Position numbers and translations under genes: made by a program
Notes under the pieces: model-generated
The model's input: the letters and a program-made list of their open reading frames with translations, nothing else
Database searches by the model: none
Told to the model about the DNA's origin: nothing
Assembly (NCBI GenBank): GCA_904502005.1
Contig: CAJGDC010000009.1
Span: forward strand, 1 to 43,777
DNA length: 43,777 nt
Source: an uncultured Alistipes sp.
GTDB lineage: Bacteria; Bacteroidota; Bacteroidia; Bacteroidales; Rikenellaceae
Reading direction: 5' to 3'
In this document: piece by piece, positions 1-7,229 of the stretch
Layout of the letters: every line of letters starts with the position of its first letter
How positions within the stretch are numbered: the first letter of the stretch is position 1

Positions 1-262
1 GTTAACGGCTTGATGTCCGTGAGGGTATAGTAGCGTAACAGAGAATAACCGCCCGAAAGGGTAAGGGTGAAAAGGCGGGGTAAGAGCCCACCGCGAGGGC
101 AGCAATGTTCCTCGGCAGTACGCCTTGTGGGTTGCAAGGTTATGTATATCGGCAATTAAGGGTTGCTCGCCCGATGCCGAGGGGTAAACCGCTAGAGGCG
201 TCAGGTGACTGCCGTCCAAGATAAATGATGAACTAAAACAGAACTCGGCTTACGGAATCTGC
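1..262 (+). ncRNA. rnpB: RNase P RNA, 3' portion (5' end outside the window)
   Basis: This is the catalytic RNA of ribonuclease P, which trims the 5' leader of precursor tRNAs. The sequence carries the conserved core: the CAGAGAATAACCGCC block near 39-53, the GGTAAGGGTGAAAAGGCGGG block near 60-79 followed by GTAAGAGCCCACCGC, and the 3' strand of the P4 region (AGATAAATGATGA near 220, then ACAGAACTCGGCTTACGG near 238-255). The 5' strand of P4 and the P1-P3 region are missing because the window begins inside the gene. The exact mature 3' end is estimated. A strong hairpin at 268-293 follows. Confidence 0.93.
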
Positions 263-267
263 AGTTA

Positions 268-293
268 TGAGGCTGACCGCTTGGTCAGCCTCA
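268..293 (+). terminator. Hairpin terminator of the RNase P RNA gene
   Basis: TGAGGCTGACC pairs with GGTCAGCCTCA around a short loop, 6 nt after the estimated end of the RNase P RNA. There is only a weak T-run after it (TTTGCTA), so it may also serve as a 3' stabilising structure. Confidence 0.75.
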
Positions 294-296
294 TTT

Positions 297-315
297 GCTA
301 TTAGCCGTTAGCCTT
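297..315. repeat. GCTATTAGCC-type short intergenic repeat
   Basis: The stretch GCTATTAGCCGTTAGCC is built of near-tandem TTAGCC units. A related stretch of TTGGCTATTAGCCATTAGC units lies at 11389-11413. Both sit outside genes, which suggests a small dispersed repeat. Function is unknown. Confidence 0.4.
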
Positions 316-374
316 ACAGAAGTACAGACTTCGTCTGTGTGTTTATTCGGATTTAGGATGCTGCCACAAGGCAA

Positions 375-440
375 TGAAAGAGAAAATATCCACCAAAGGT
401 CAAGCTCGCTTGCAACCAAAGGTGGATATTTTCTCTTTCA
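375..440. terminator. Long perfect hairpin, likely bidirectional terminator
   Basis: A 20-bp perfect inverted repeat has its arms at 375-394 and 421-440. The loop contains a smaller hairpin (CAAG-CTCG-CTTG) and two copies of CCAAAGGT. It lies between the convergent RNase P RNA gene and the minus-strand membrane protein gene, whose stop is only 3 nt away. The A/T-rich outer arm gives U-rich ends on both strands. Confidence 0.75.
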
Positions 441-442
441 AT

Positions 443-1597
443 TCACAGCAGCCCCAACAGCCAGCTCATAAGCACACCGAAGTAGTTACCTACGGCATAT
501 CCAACTACGCCGACGCTTAGTCCTGTGACGATAATATTTTTATTATTCATAGCGGCGGCTGCCATAGGTACAAATGGCGGAGAGTTGATAAATGCCACGG
601 ATGAGATAACCATCGCGTCGGCATCTACCCTCATAGCTCTGCAAAGTAGGGCGTGGAGTGCCAATGATAGAAATACTGCGACGGTCAAAAAGGCGAATTG
701 GTTGATGCCGCCAGCGATATTAAGGTTTGAAAAATCTGCCATGGAGGCTATTACCATACTGAAGATATAAATCAGGTAAATTCCAATATCATAGCTTGCT
801 GTGAGTGCTTTTATTGGCTTGATGAATGAGCAAACAACGCCCAGTGTAGTTAGTAGTAGAATAAAAACTACCATAAATAGTCCCTGTGGCATCAGAATTG
901 CTACGCCACCGCTTATGGCTGCTACTAGTAGCGTTACGCCGATAATTTTGAGTAGTTGCTTTAGACCAGCCGAGGTGAGTAAGATGTTGTATGGGTTGCT
1001 GTTGTTGCTTGAACTATCTGTTATTGTTGTATCGTTCTTTACTATTGTTGGCTGACCATACATGCGACGGAAAAGTCGGATGCCCAGAGTGAAGAGAAAG
1101 ACAAAGTAGCTGAACGAGATAATTATGTCGTATGAGTTGATGAGGATATAGCTCTCACTACTGATGTTGAATATCGCCTGTAGTGCGGCTGCGTTTAGTG
1201 TGCCGCCGGTATACATACCCGAGATAATTCCGCCCACCTCAGCTCCTTCATTGATTTTGTGTCCAAAAAATATGTAGCCAATAGCTACAGCAAGGGCTAC
1301 GGAGATAAAACCACTAATACAGAGTTTTATCTGCAACCTCGCCTCGCTCTTGGCAAAGTTGCATCCGTATAGCATCATTGGAATGGCCAGCGGAATGAGA
1401 ATGTTTGGCAAAAAGTCCTGCAAGGTAGCCATCTGCTCTGTCGCTAATGGGGTGTTGCCCATAACCATTCCCAGCGCATAGAGCACCATAATAGGGCCAA
1501 TTTTGTTGATGATAGTAAACTTGCGAGCGAGCCATAAAACAATGGCAGGCGTAATGAAGTAGATCGCAATCAGAATAATATAGTTCAGTATATTCAT
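443..1597 (-). CDS. DUF819-family integral membrane protein
   Basis: This 384-residue protein is almost entirely hydrophobic, with about ten to eleven predicted membrane segments in the inner membrane. The motif GGTLNAAALQAIF near residue 130 and the paired hydrophobic halves match the DUF819 (YjcL-like) family, whose transport substrate is not established to my knowledge. A hydrophilic Asn/Ser-rich linker near residues 187-202 separates the two halves. It starts 3 nt after the stop of the upstream secreted DUF1566-like gene, so the two are probably co-transcribed. The long hairpin at 375-440 ends the unit. It could be a carboxylate or amino acid carrier, but nothing in the sequence proves this. 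Confidence 0.8.
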   Translation of the reverse strand: MNILNYIILIAIYFITPAIVLWLARKFTIINKIGPIMVLYALGMVMGNTPLATEQMATLQDFLPNILIPLAIPMMLYGCNFAKSEARLQIKLCISGFISVALAVAIGYIFFGHKINEGAEVGGIISGMYTGGTLNAAALQAIFNISSESYILINSYDIIISFSYFVFLFTLGIRLFRRMYGQPTIVKNDTTITDSSSNNSNPYNILLTSAGLKQLLKIIGVTLLVAAISGGVAILMPQGLFMVVFILLLTTLGVVCSFIKPIKALTASYDIGIYLIYIFSMVIASMADFSNLNIAGGINQFAFLTVAVFLSLALHALLCRAMRVDADAMVISSVAFINSPPFVPMAAAAMNNKNIIVTGLSVGVVGYAVGNYFGVLMSWLLGLL

Positions 1598-1600
1598 AAC

Positions 1601-2428
1601 CTAAAATCTGTAAAATGCGCGTACAAAGAGTCTATCGTTTTTAGAGCCCTCGCCAGTATGCGGACTGTCGGGACTGCAGTGTGAATATGTGGCGTTGCGA
1701 GCATCGTCAGACTCGGTAGATGAGTAGTAGTACATCAGCGGACTCAGAGCCTTTCCGCCACACTCTTTTAACAGCTCGTTGTACTGCTTACGTACATCAC
1801 GACGAGGCTTATTGCGAGAGCCGCCATTGACGATAGTACCCATATGCCACACCTCTGTTATTGCTGGTAAATACCAACCTTCGCCCTTATCCCTGCACCA
1901 CTTTGCCGCAGGAAAATCATCCCAACTGAGGTTGTTGTCAACAATAAACTGCTCAAGAGTAGCCATGTTATTACGACCATCTAGCTTGTCATTGCAGCCA
2001 CAGTGAACGAGCTTTTTACGTTCAATTGTGGACCATGCGCATGTAATTTCATCAAGAGAGATGACAGTGCCATGCGCTCCACCTGAAGTTGTGGCGATGA
2101 CAATACCCTCGACGCCATTCTTGTTGTAGTAGGAGCCGATGTCGTATATCTCGGCATTGCCATTGTGAGGTTGCTGTTGCATCTCTGAGGCATCTTTGTT
2201 AAAGGTGTCGCGCGCACCGTCTGCATACTCTATATACTCAATTTCGGAGGTAGATAGGGTATATACGGGGCGCTGAGTGTTGTGCCGCACATACTTGATA
2301 TTATCTTTTGTTACTTCAAGTACAGAAACCTTTATCTGCTCTCCACTGCGCTTAACCAGTAGGTCTTGAGCTGAAAGTGGGAGCACGGAGGTTATAAAAA
2401 GTGCTATAAATGCTATTGTTCGTCTCAT
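1601..2428 (-). CDS. Secreted protein with DUF1566-like C-terminal domain
   Basis: A 275-residue protein with a Sec signal peptide (MRRTIAFIALFITSVLPLSA, then QD). Residues about 20-80 resemble the short beta-rich N-terminal region of Bacteroidetes exported proteins. The C-terminal half carries GEGWYLPAITEV, a signature of the DUF1566/Lcl C-terminal domain found in secreted and lipoproteins. The frame is open 56 codons further upstream, but that extension would cross the promoter and replace the signal peptide, so the start at 2428 is preferred. It is divergent from ftsY and shares a palindromic promoter region with it. Function is unknown; a surface or periplasmic role is inferred from the signal peptide. 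Confidence 0.75.
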   Translation of the reverse strand: MRRTIAFIALFITSVLPLSAQDLLVKRSGEQIKVSVLEVTKDNIKYVRHNTQRPVYTLSTSEIEYIEYADGARDTFNKDASEMQQQPHNGNAEIYDIGSYYNKNGVEGIVIATTSGGAHGTVISLDEITCAWSTIERKKLVHCGCNDKLDGRNNMATLEQFIVDNNLSWDDFPAAKWCRDKGEGWYLPAITEVWHMGTIVNGGSRNKPRRDVRKQYNELLKECGGKALSPLMYYYSSTESDDARNATYSHCSPDSPHTGEGSKNDRLFVRAFYRF

Positions 2429-2442
2429 TTTCGTAAGTTTGA

Positions 2443-2475
2443 TTGTTACAAATATAGTAAAAATCACTATATTTG
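2443..2475 (+). promoter_or_regulatory. Promoter of the ftsY operon
   Basis: TATATTTG at 2468-2475 matches the Bacteroidetes -7 consensus. The -33 region is weak (TTGT at 2443-2446, spacer 21). The predicted start of transcription leaves a leader of about 20-25 nt before the ftsY ATG. Confidence 0.6.
2449..2456 (-). promoter_or_regulatory. -7 element for the secreted DUF1566-like gene
   Basis: On the minus strand this reads TATATTTG, a full match to the Bacteroidetes -7 consensus TAnnTTTG, 21 nt upstream of the start codon. No good TTTG -33 element is seen at the usual distance. It forms the left arm of a 10-bp palindrome shared with the ftsY promoter. Confidence 0.55.
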
Positions 2476-2503
2476 CGTTGATAATTATATATTTATTTTT
2501 GGT

Positions 2504-3514
2504 ATGGGATTTTTTGACCTTTTTAAGAAAAAGAAGAATCAGGAGCCAGATGTTCAAACTCCTGAACAGACAATAGAGAGTGCCGAGCAGGAGCATCGAG
2601 AGCTTAGTGCCGGACTTGAGAAGACTAAGCAGGGTTTTTTCTCTAAAATTGCGCGTGCCATTGCAGGTCGTTCGACTGTTGATGCAGAGGTGCTTGACGA
2701 GTTGGAGGAGGTGCTTATAACCTCTGATGTCGGTGTCGATACTACTGTAAAGATTATCCAGAGAATTGAGGAGCGTGTAGCTCGTGATAAATATGTCAGC
2801 TCAGATGAACTGCAGGGTATTCTGCACGACGAGATTGCCCGTCTTATGGAGGAGGCAGAGGGTCGTACTGATAGCTTTGGACTCGATGTTAAGGAGGGTA
2901 TGCCTTATGTTGTTATGGTTGTGGGTGTGAATGGTGCAGGTAAGACCACTACTATTGGCAAACTTGCTGCCCAGCTCACTCGTGCAGGTAAAAAGGTCTA
3001 TATCGGAGCTGCCGATACATTCCGCGCGGCAGCTATTGACCAGCTTGCAGTCTGGGCCGAGCGTGCAGGTGCTACGATGATTAGCCAGCAGATGGGCTCA
3101 GATCCAGCATCTGTGGCCTTTGATACGCTCAAGAGTGCTTTGGCCAATGGCGCTGATGTGGTACTTATTGACACTGCAGGTAGATTGCACAACAAGATTG
3201 GACTGATGAACGAGCTGACTAAGATTCGAAATGTTATGGCAAAAGTCATTCCTGATGCGCCACACGAGGTTATGCTTGTTCTTGATGGCTCTACTGGTCA
3301 GAATGCCTTTGAACAGGCTCGCCAGTTTACAGCGGCTACTCAGGTTACATCGCTGGCAATCACCAAACTTGACGGTACGGCAAAGGGTGGCGTGGTTATC
3401 GGTATTAGTGACTCTTTCCGCATACCTGTTCGCTATATAGGTATTGGCGAGGGTATTGACCAGCTTAAGATTTTTGACCGTCATGACTTTGTAAAGGCTC
3501 TTTTTGGTAAATAG
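2504..3514 (+). CDS. ftsY: Signal recognition particle receptor FtsY
   Basis: FtsY is the SRP-family GTPase that receives ribosome-SRP complexes at the inner membrane and passes them to SecYEG. The 336-residue protein has a short charged N-terminus (FDLFKKKK, membrane association), the helical N domain at about 40-120, and the NG GTPase domain. Visible motifs are GVNGAGKTT at 141-149 (P-loop), DTFRAAA at 171-177, DTAGR at 223-227 and TKLDGTAKGG at 287-296. The acidic A domain of E. coli FtsY is nearly absent, as is common in Bacteroidetes. It is the first gene of a four-gene plus-strand unit, with rimO starting 1 nt after its stop. Confidence 0.97.
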   Translation: MGFFDLFKKKKNQEPDVQTPEQTIESAEQEHRELSAGLEKTKQGFFSKIARAIAGRSTVDAEVLDELEEVLITSDVGVDTTVKIIQRIEERVARDKYVSSDELQGILHDEIARLMEEAEGRTDSFGLDVKEGMPYVVMVVGVNGAGKTTTIGKLAAQLTRAGKKVYIGAADTFRAAAIDQLAVWAERAGATMISQQMGSDPASVAFDTLKSALANGADVVLIDTAGRLHNKIGLMNELTKIRNVMAKVIPDAPHEVMLVLDGSTGQNAFEQARQFTAATQVTSLAITKLDGTAKGGVVIGISDSFRIPVRYIGIGEGIDQLKIFDRHDFVKALFGK

Positions 3515-3515
3515 T

Positions 3516-4808
3516 ATGCAGAAGATAAACGTAATAACCCTCGGCTGTGCAAAGAATCGTGTAGACTCGGAGCATATTGCAGCACAACTGGCAGCTATGG
3601 GCTATCAGATTGTTTTTGATAGTGACAAGACAGATGCAAAGGTTGTGGTGATAAATACTTGCGGATTTATTGGTGACGCCAAGCAGGAGAGTATCGATAC
3701 CATTTTTGAGGCTGTTAATGCCAAGAATGCAGGCCTTATAGATAAACTCTTTGTAATTGGTTGCCTCTCGGAGCGCTATGCAGACTATTTGCGTGAGGAG
3801 ATTCCAGAGGTAGATGAATATTTCGGTGCTCGCGACCTCTCTGGTGTTGTTGAGGCTCTGGGTGGGGAGTATGATGAGGAGTCTACTGCCCGTGAACTCT
3901 CTACACCAAAGCATTATGCCTATCTGAAGATTTCAGAGGGTTGTAATTGGCGATGCGGTTACTGTGCAATTCCGAATATACGCGGTAAGCATATCTCTGT
4001 GCCTATGGAGCGCCTGCTTGAGGAGGCTGAGAGACTTGCAGCTACAGGGGTTAAGGAGCTTATGGTAATTGCTCAGGATACAACATACTACGGTGTAGAC
4101 CTATATGGGGAGCGTAAGTTGGCCGAACTTCTGACAAAGTTGTGCCAGATTAAGGGTATTGAGTGGATTCGTCTGCACTATGCCTATCCGACAGATTTTC
4201 CTCAGGATGTTATTGAGGTTATGGCGCGTGAGCCGAAGATTTGTAAGTATCTCGATATTCCGCTGCAGCATATTGCAGATAATCAGCTGCAGTTGATGCA
4301 TCGTCGCCATACAAAGGCTCAGGCAATAGATTTGCTCAGCCGTCTTAGAGTTGCTATTCCAGATATTGCTATCCGTACAACTATGCTTGTTGGCTATCCA
4401 AACGAGAGTGCAGAGGATTTTGCTGAGTTGTGCGACTTCGTTCGTGAGCAGCGCTTTGAGCGACTGGGAGTATTCCCGTATTCAGAAGAGGAGGGGACCT
4501 TCTCGGCAGAGAAACTTAGTGATAACGTGCCTCAGCGCGTTAAGGATTATCGTGTTGAAGAACTTATGCGTATCCAGAGCAATGTCTCGTTGGACAATAA
4601 TACAGCCCGCATAGGAAATGTTGAGCGTGTTATTGTTGATGAGCGTCGTGGTGATTACTATATTGCTCGTAGTCAGTACGATTCGCCAGAGGTGGATGAG
4701 GAGATTTTTATCCCGGCAGATGGCAAACGACTCTATCGTGGTCGTTTCTACACTGTCCGCATAACAGCAGCAGATGAGTATGATTTGTATGCTGAACTTG
4801 TAAAATAG
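3516..4808 (+). CDS. rimO: Ribosomal protein S12 methylthiotransferase RimO
   Basis: RimO is a radical-SAM enzyme that adds a methylthio group to the conserved aspartate of ribosomal protein S12. In this 430-residue protein the N-terminal UPF0004 domain supplies three cysteines for the auxiliary 4Fe-4S cluster (C11, C49, C83). The radical-SAM motif is C143-x3-C147-x2-C150 (EGCNWRCGYC), and the C-terminal part is a TRAM-like domain. The frame opens at a TTG at 3504 inside ftsY, but ATG 3516 gives the family's usual N-terminus and is chosen. The 1-nt spacing from ftsY suggests translational coupling. Confidence 0.96.
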   Translation: MQKINVITLGCAKNRVDSEHIAAQLAAMGYQIVFDSDKTDAKVVVINTCGFIGDAKQESIDTIFEAVNAKNAGLIDKLFVIGCLSERYADYLREEIPEVDEYFGARDLSGVVEALGGEYDEESTARELSTPKHYAYLKISEGCNWRCGYCAIPNIRGKHISVPMERLLEEAERLAATGVKELMVIAQDTTYYGVDLYGERKLAELLTKLCQIKGIEWIRLHYAYPTDFPQDVIEVMAREPKICKYLDIPLQHIADNQLQLMHRRHTKAQAIDLLSRLRVAIPDIAIRTTMLVGYPNESAEDFAELCDFVREQRFERLGVFPYSEEEGTFSAEKLSDNVPQRVKDYRVEELMRIQSNVSLDNNTARIGNVERVIVDERRGDYYIARSQYDSPEVDEEIFIPADGKRLYRGRFYTVRITAADEYDLYAELVK

Positions 4809-4817
4809 GTGTAAACA

Positions 4818-6026
4818 ATGGCAAAGTATATTCTTAAAGAGGTCAAGACTCACTCGGATGAGAAGGTTTGGTTGCATGTGGATAGAGCTATCTACAAAGA
4901 TAGCCCTATGTGGGTGTGCCCTCTTGATAGCGATATTTGTAACGTCTTTAATCCCGAGCATAATAAGAAGTTTGAGCACGGTGAGGCGATTCGTTGGATA
5001 GCTATTGATAGTGTGACTGGCGAGGCTGTAGGACGTATAGCAGCCTTTTATGACGCCAATGCAACTGATGAGTACGAGCAGCCTACTGGCGGTTGTGGTT
5101 TCTTTGAGTGTATAGACAATCAGCAGGTTGCCAATCTTATGTTTGATGCCTGTCGTGACTGGCTTGCAACAAAGGGTATGGAGGCCATGGATGGTCCGGT
5201 GAACTTTGGTTCAAGAGATGCGTGGTGGGGTCTTCTGGTGGATGGCTATCAGTACCAACCGCTATATACCAACCCTTACCATCCGCCATATTACAAGATA
5301 CTCTTTGAAAACTATGGTTTTCAGAATTATTTTAACCAGAACTCATATGTTTGGCGTGCAGAGAGTGGTGTGCTGAGTGATGTTGCCCTTGAAAAGGCGC
5401 ATCGAGTGCTTGCTAATCCTGAGTATCAAATCAGAGATGTGAGCAATACTGATCTCTCGCAGGCTGCTGAGCATCTGAGAACAATCTATAACAAGGCGTG
5501 GGCGCTCTTTACAGGTGTAAAACCTATGAGCGAGGCGGAGGCGCAGAAACTTATGCGTACGCTCAAACCTATTATAGACCCCAATTTGATATACTTTGCT
5601 TATCATAATGACGAGCCAATTGGCTTCTTTGTTATGGTGCCCGACCTTAACTGTGTAATCGGGAAGTTTAATGGTCGCTTTGGCATTATTGAGAAGCTTC
5701 GCCTGATGTGGGAACTTAAGGTGCGCAAGTCGTGCGACAGAGTCTTTGGAATCATCTTTGGCATTACGCCTGAGTTCCAGGGTAAGGGTATTGAGAGCGC
5801 TATTATGACCTATATCCTTGAAAATTATATTCAAAAGGGTCGTTCAAAGTATAAGTCATTTGAGTTTGCGTGGATTGGCGACTTTAATCCCGTGATGAAC
5901 AAGATGATTAGGAACTATGTCTGCGCTACTCAGCACAAGATGCACACAACATATCGCTATCTCTTTGATCGCACTAAGGAGTTTACCCGCTGCCCACGTG
6001 TGGGATTTAAGCGACCAACAAAATAG
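4818..6026 (+). CDS. GNAT-like acyltransferase-related protein
   Basis: A 402-residue soluble protein with no signal peptide. The C-terminal half (about 190-390) has features of the GNAT acetyltransferase fold, including GFFVMVPDLN near residues 270-280 and FQGKGIESAIM near 325-335, which resembles the acyl-CoA binding loop. The N-terminal half (about 1-180) resembles the same fold, so this may be a tandem GNAT. Similar proteins are widespread in Bacteroidetes as uncharacterised proteins. It lies 9 nt after rimO and 32 nt before gcvT in the same operon. The substrate is unknown, and GNAT membership is inferred from motifs only. Confidence 0.7.
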   Translation: MAKYILKEVKTHSDEKVWLHVDRAIYKDSPMWVCPLDSDICNVFNPEHNKKFEHGEAIRWIAIDSVTGEAVGRIAAFYDANATDEYEQPTGGCGFFECIDNQQVANLMFDACRDWLATKGMEAMDGPVNFGSRDAWWGLLVDGYQYQPLYTNPYHPPYYKILFENYGFQNYFNQNSYVWRAESGVLSDVALEKAHRVLANPEYQIRDVSNTDLSQAAEHLRTIYNKAWALFTGVKPMSEAEAQKLMRTLKPIIDPNLIYFAYHNDEPIGFFVMVPDLNCVIGKFNGRFGIIEKLRLMWELKVRKSCDRVFGIIFGITPEFQGKGIESAIMTYILENYIQKGRSKYKSFEFAWIGDFNPVMNKMIRNYVCATQHKMHTTYRYLFDRTKEFTRCPRVGFKRPTK

Positions 6027-6058
6027 ACAAAACAAGAAACCTTAAAACAGATCTTAAT

Positions 6059-7153
6059 ATGAAAGTTACTCCATTTACAAATTATCACATCGCTGCAGGT
6101 GCCAAGATGGCTGAGTTTGCAGGATATAATATGCCTATCGAGTTCTCGGGCATTAAGGATGAGCACGCAACCGTTCGCAACGGTGCGGGTGTGTTTGATG
6201 TTAGCCATATGGGCGAAATTTGGGTCAAGGGAGAGAATGCCCTCGCTCTGCTACAGAAGATTATGTCTAACGACTGCTCAAAACTCTATGATGGCAAGGT
6301 GCTATATGCTTGCATGCCTAATGGTCAGGGCGGCATTGTGGATGATGTGCTTGTCTATCGTTTCTCAGAGACTAAGTATATGCTCTGCGTAAATGCAGCT
6401 AATGTCGATAAGGACTGGGCGCATATTCTTAAGCATGGCGAGCAGTTCGGTATGCGCGAGGGTGTTGAACTTGAGAACGCCTCTGACCGCATCTGCCAGC
6501 TCGCAGTTCAGGGCCCACTTGCAATGAAGATTGTGCAGAAGATGTGCGACGAGCCAGTTGAAGATATGGAGTACTACACCTTCCGCCAGATGAACGTTGC
6601 CGGCTGCGATGCTATCCTCTCTATCACTGGATATACCGGTGCAGGTGGTTGCGAGATTTACCTCCACAATGCTGACGCTGAGACTATGTGGAATGCACTG
6701 TGGGCTGCGGGTGAGGAGTACGGTCTGAAGAATATCGGCCTCGGCGCTCGCGATACCCTTCGCCTTGAGAAGGGCTTCTGCCTCTATGGTAATGATATCT
6801 CTGATACTACTTCGCCTATCGAGGCTGGACTTGGCTGGATTACTAAGTTTGTGGACGGTAAGGATTTTATTGACCGCGACCTGCTTGCTCAGCAGAAAGC
6901 TGAGGGCGTTAGCCGTAAACTTGTGGGCTTTAAGATGATTGACCGCGGTATCCCTCGCCATGAGTACCCACTCGCTGACCTCGAGGGTAATAATATCGGC
7001 ATTGTAACCTCTGGAACTATGTCCCCAACCCTAAATGTCGGTATCGGCATGGGTTATGTCGCTACTCAGTTCGCTAAGGTCGGCACCGTTATTGCCGTTG
7101 AGGTGCGTGGACGATTGTTGAAGGCGGAGGTGGTGAAGCTACCTTTTATTTAG
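6059..7153 (+). CDS. gcvT: Aminomethyltransferase (glycine cleavage T protein)
   Basis: The T protein releases ammonia from the aminomethyl-lipoyl H protein and moves the one-carbon unit to tetrahydrofolate, giving 5,10-methylene-THF. The 364-residue length is normal. The N-terminal folate-binding domain contains FDVSHMGE near residue 45, the middle has the glycine-rich GYTGAGGCEIY near 197, and the C-terminal barrel runs from about 280 to the end (SGTMSPTLNVGIGMGYV). The other glycine-cleavage genes are not in the window. Only 32 nt separate it from the GNAT-like gene, leaving no room for a glycine riboswitch. A terminator follows at 7176-7210. Confidence 0.96.
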   Translation: MKVTPFTNYHIAAGAKMAEFAGYNMPIEFSGIKDEHATVRNGAGVFDVSHMGEIWVKGENALALLQKIMSNDCSKLYDGKVLYACMPNGQGGIVDDVLVYRFSETKYMLCVNAANVDKDWAHILKHGEQFGMREGVELENASDRICQLAVQGPLAMKIVQKMCDEPVEDMEYYTFRQMNVAGCDAILSITGYTGAGGCEIYLHNADAETMWNALWAAGEEYGLKNIGLGARDTLRLEKGFCLYGNDISDTTSPIEAGLGWITKFVDGKDFIDRDLLAQQKAEGVSRKLVGFKMIDRGIPRHEYPLADLEGNNIGIVTSGTMSPTLNVGIGMGYVATQFAKVGTVIAVEVRGRLLKAEVVKLPFI

Positions 7154-7175
7154 CATGTAATCATACCATTCAAAT

Positions 7176-7210
7176 AAAAAATCTCGCAGAAAACTCTGCG
7201 AGATTTTTTT
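7176..7210. terminator. Bidirectional rho-independent terminator
   Basis: AAAAATCTCGCAGA pairs with TCTGCGAGATTTTT around AAAC. A-runs and T-runs on the two sides make it work for both convergent genes, gcvT and the minus-strand lipoprotein gene. Confidence 0.9.
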
Positions 7211-7229
7211 GTAAGTATCGTATGGTGAA

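Noticed and set aside
2429..2596. N-terminal extension of the secreted DUF1566-like protein
   Set aside because: It overlaps ftsY and the shared promoter, and it would place the signal peptide internally.
3098..3914. Long open frames antisense to ftsY and rimO
   Set aside because: They lie opposite strongly conserved genes, have no recognisable domains and show the composition of reverse-frame shadows.
6027..6058. Glycine riboswitch upstream of gcvT
   Set aside because: Only 32 nt separate gcvT from the preceding gene.
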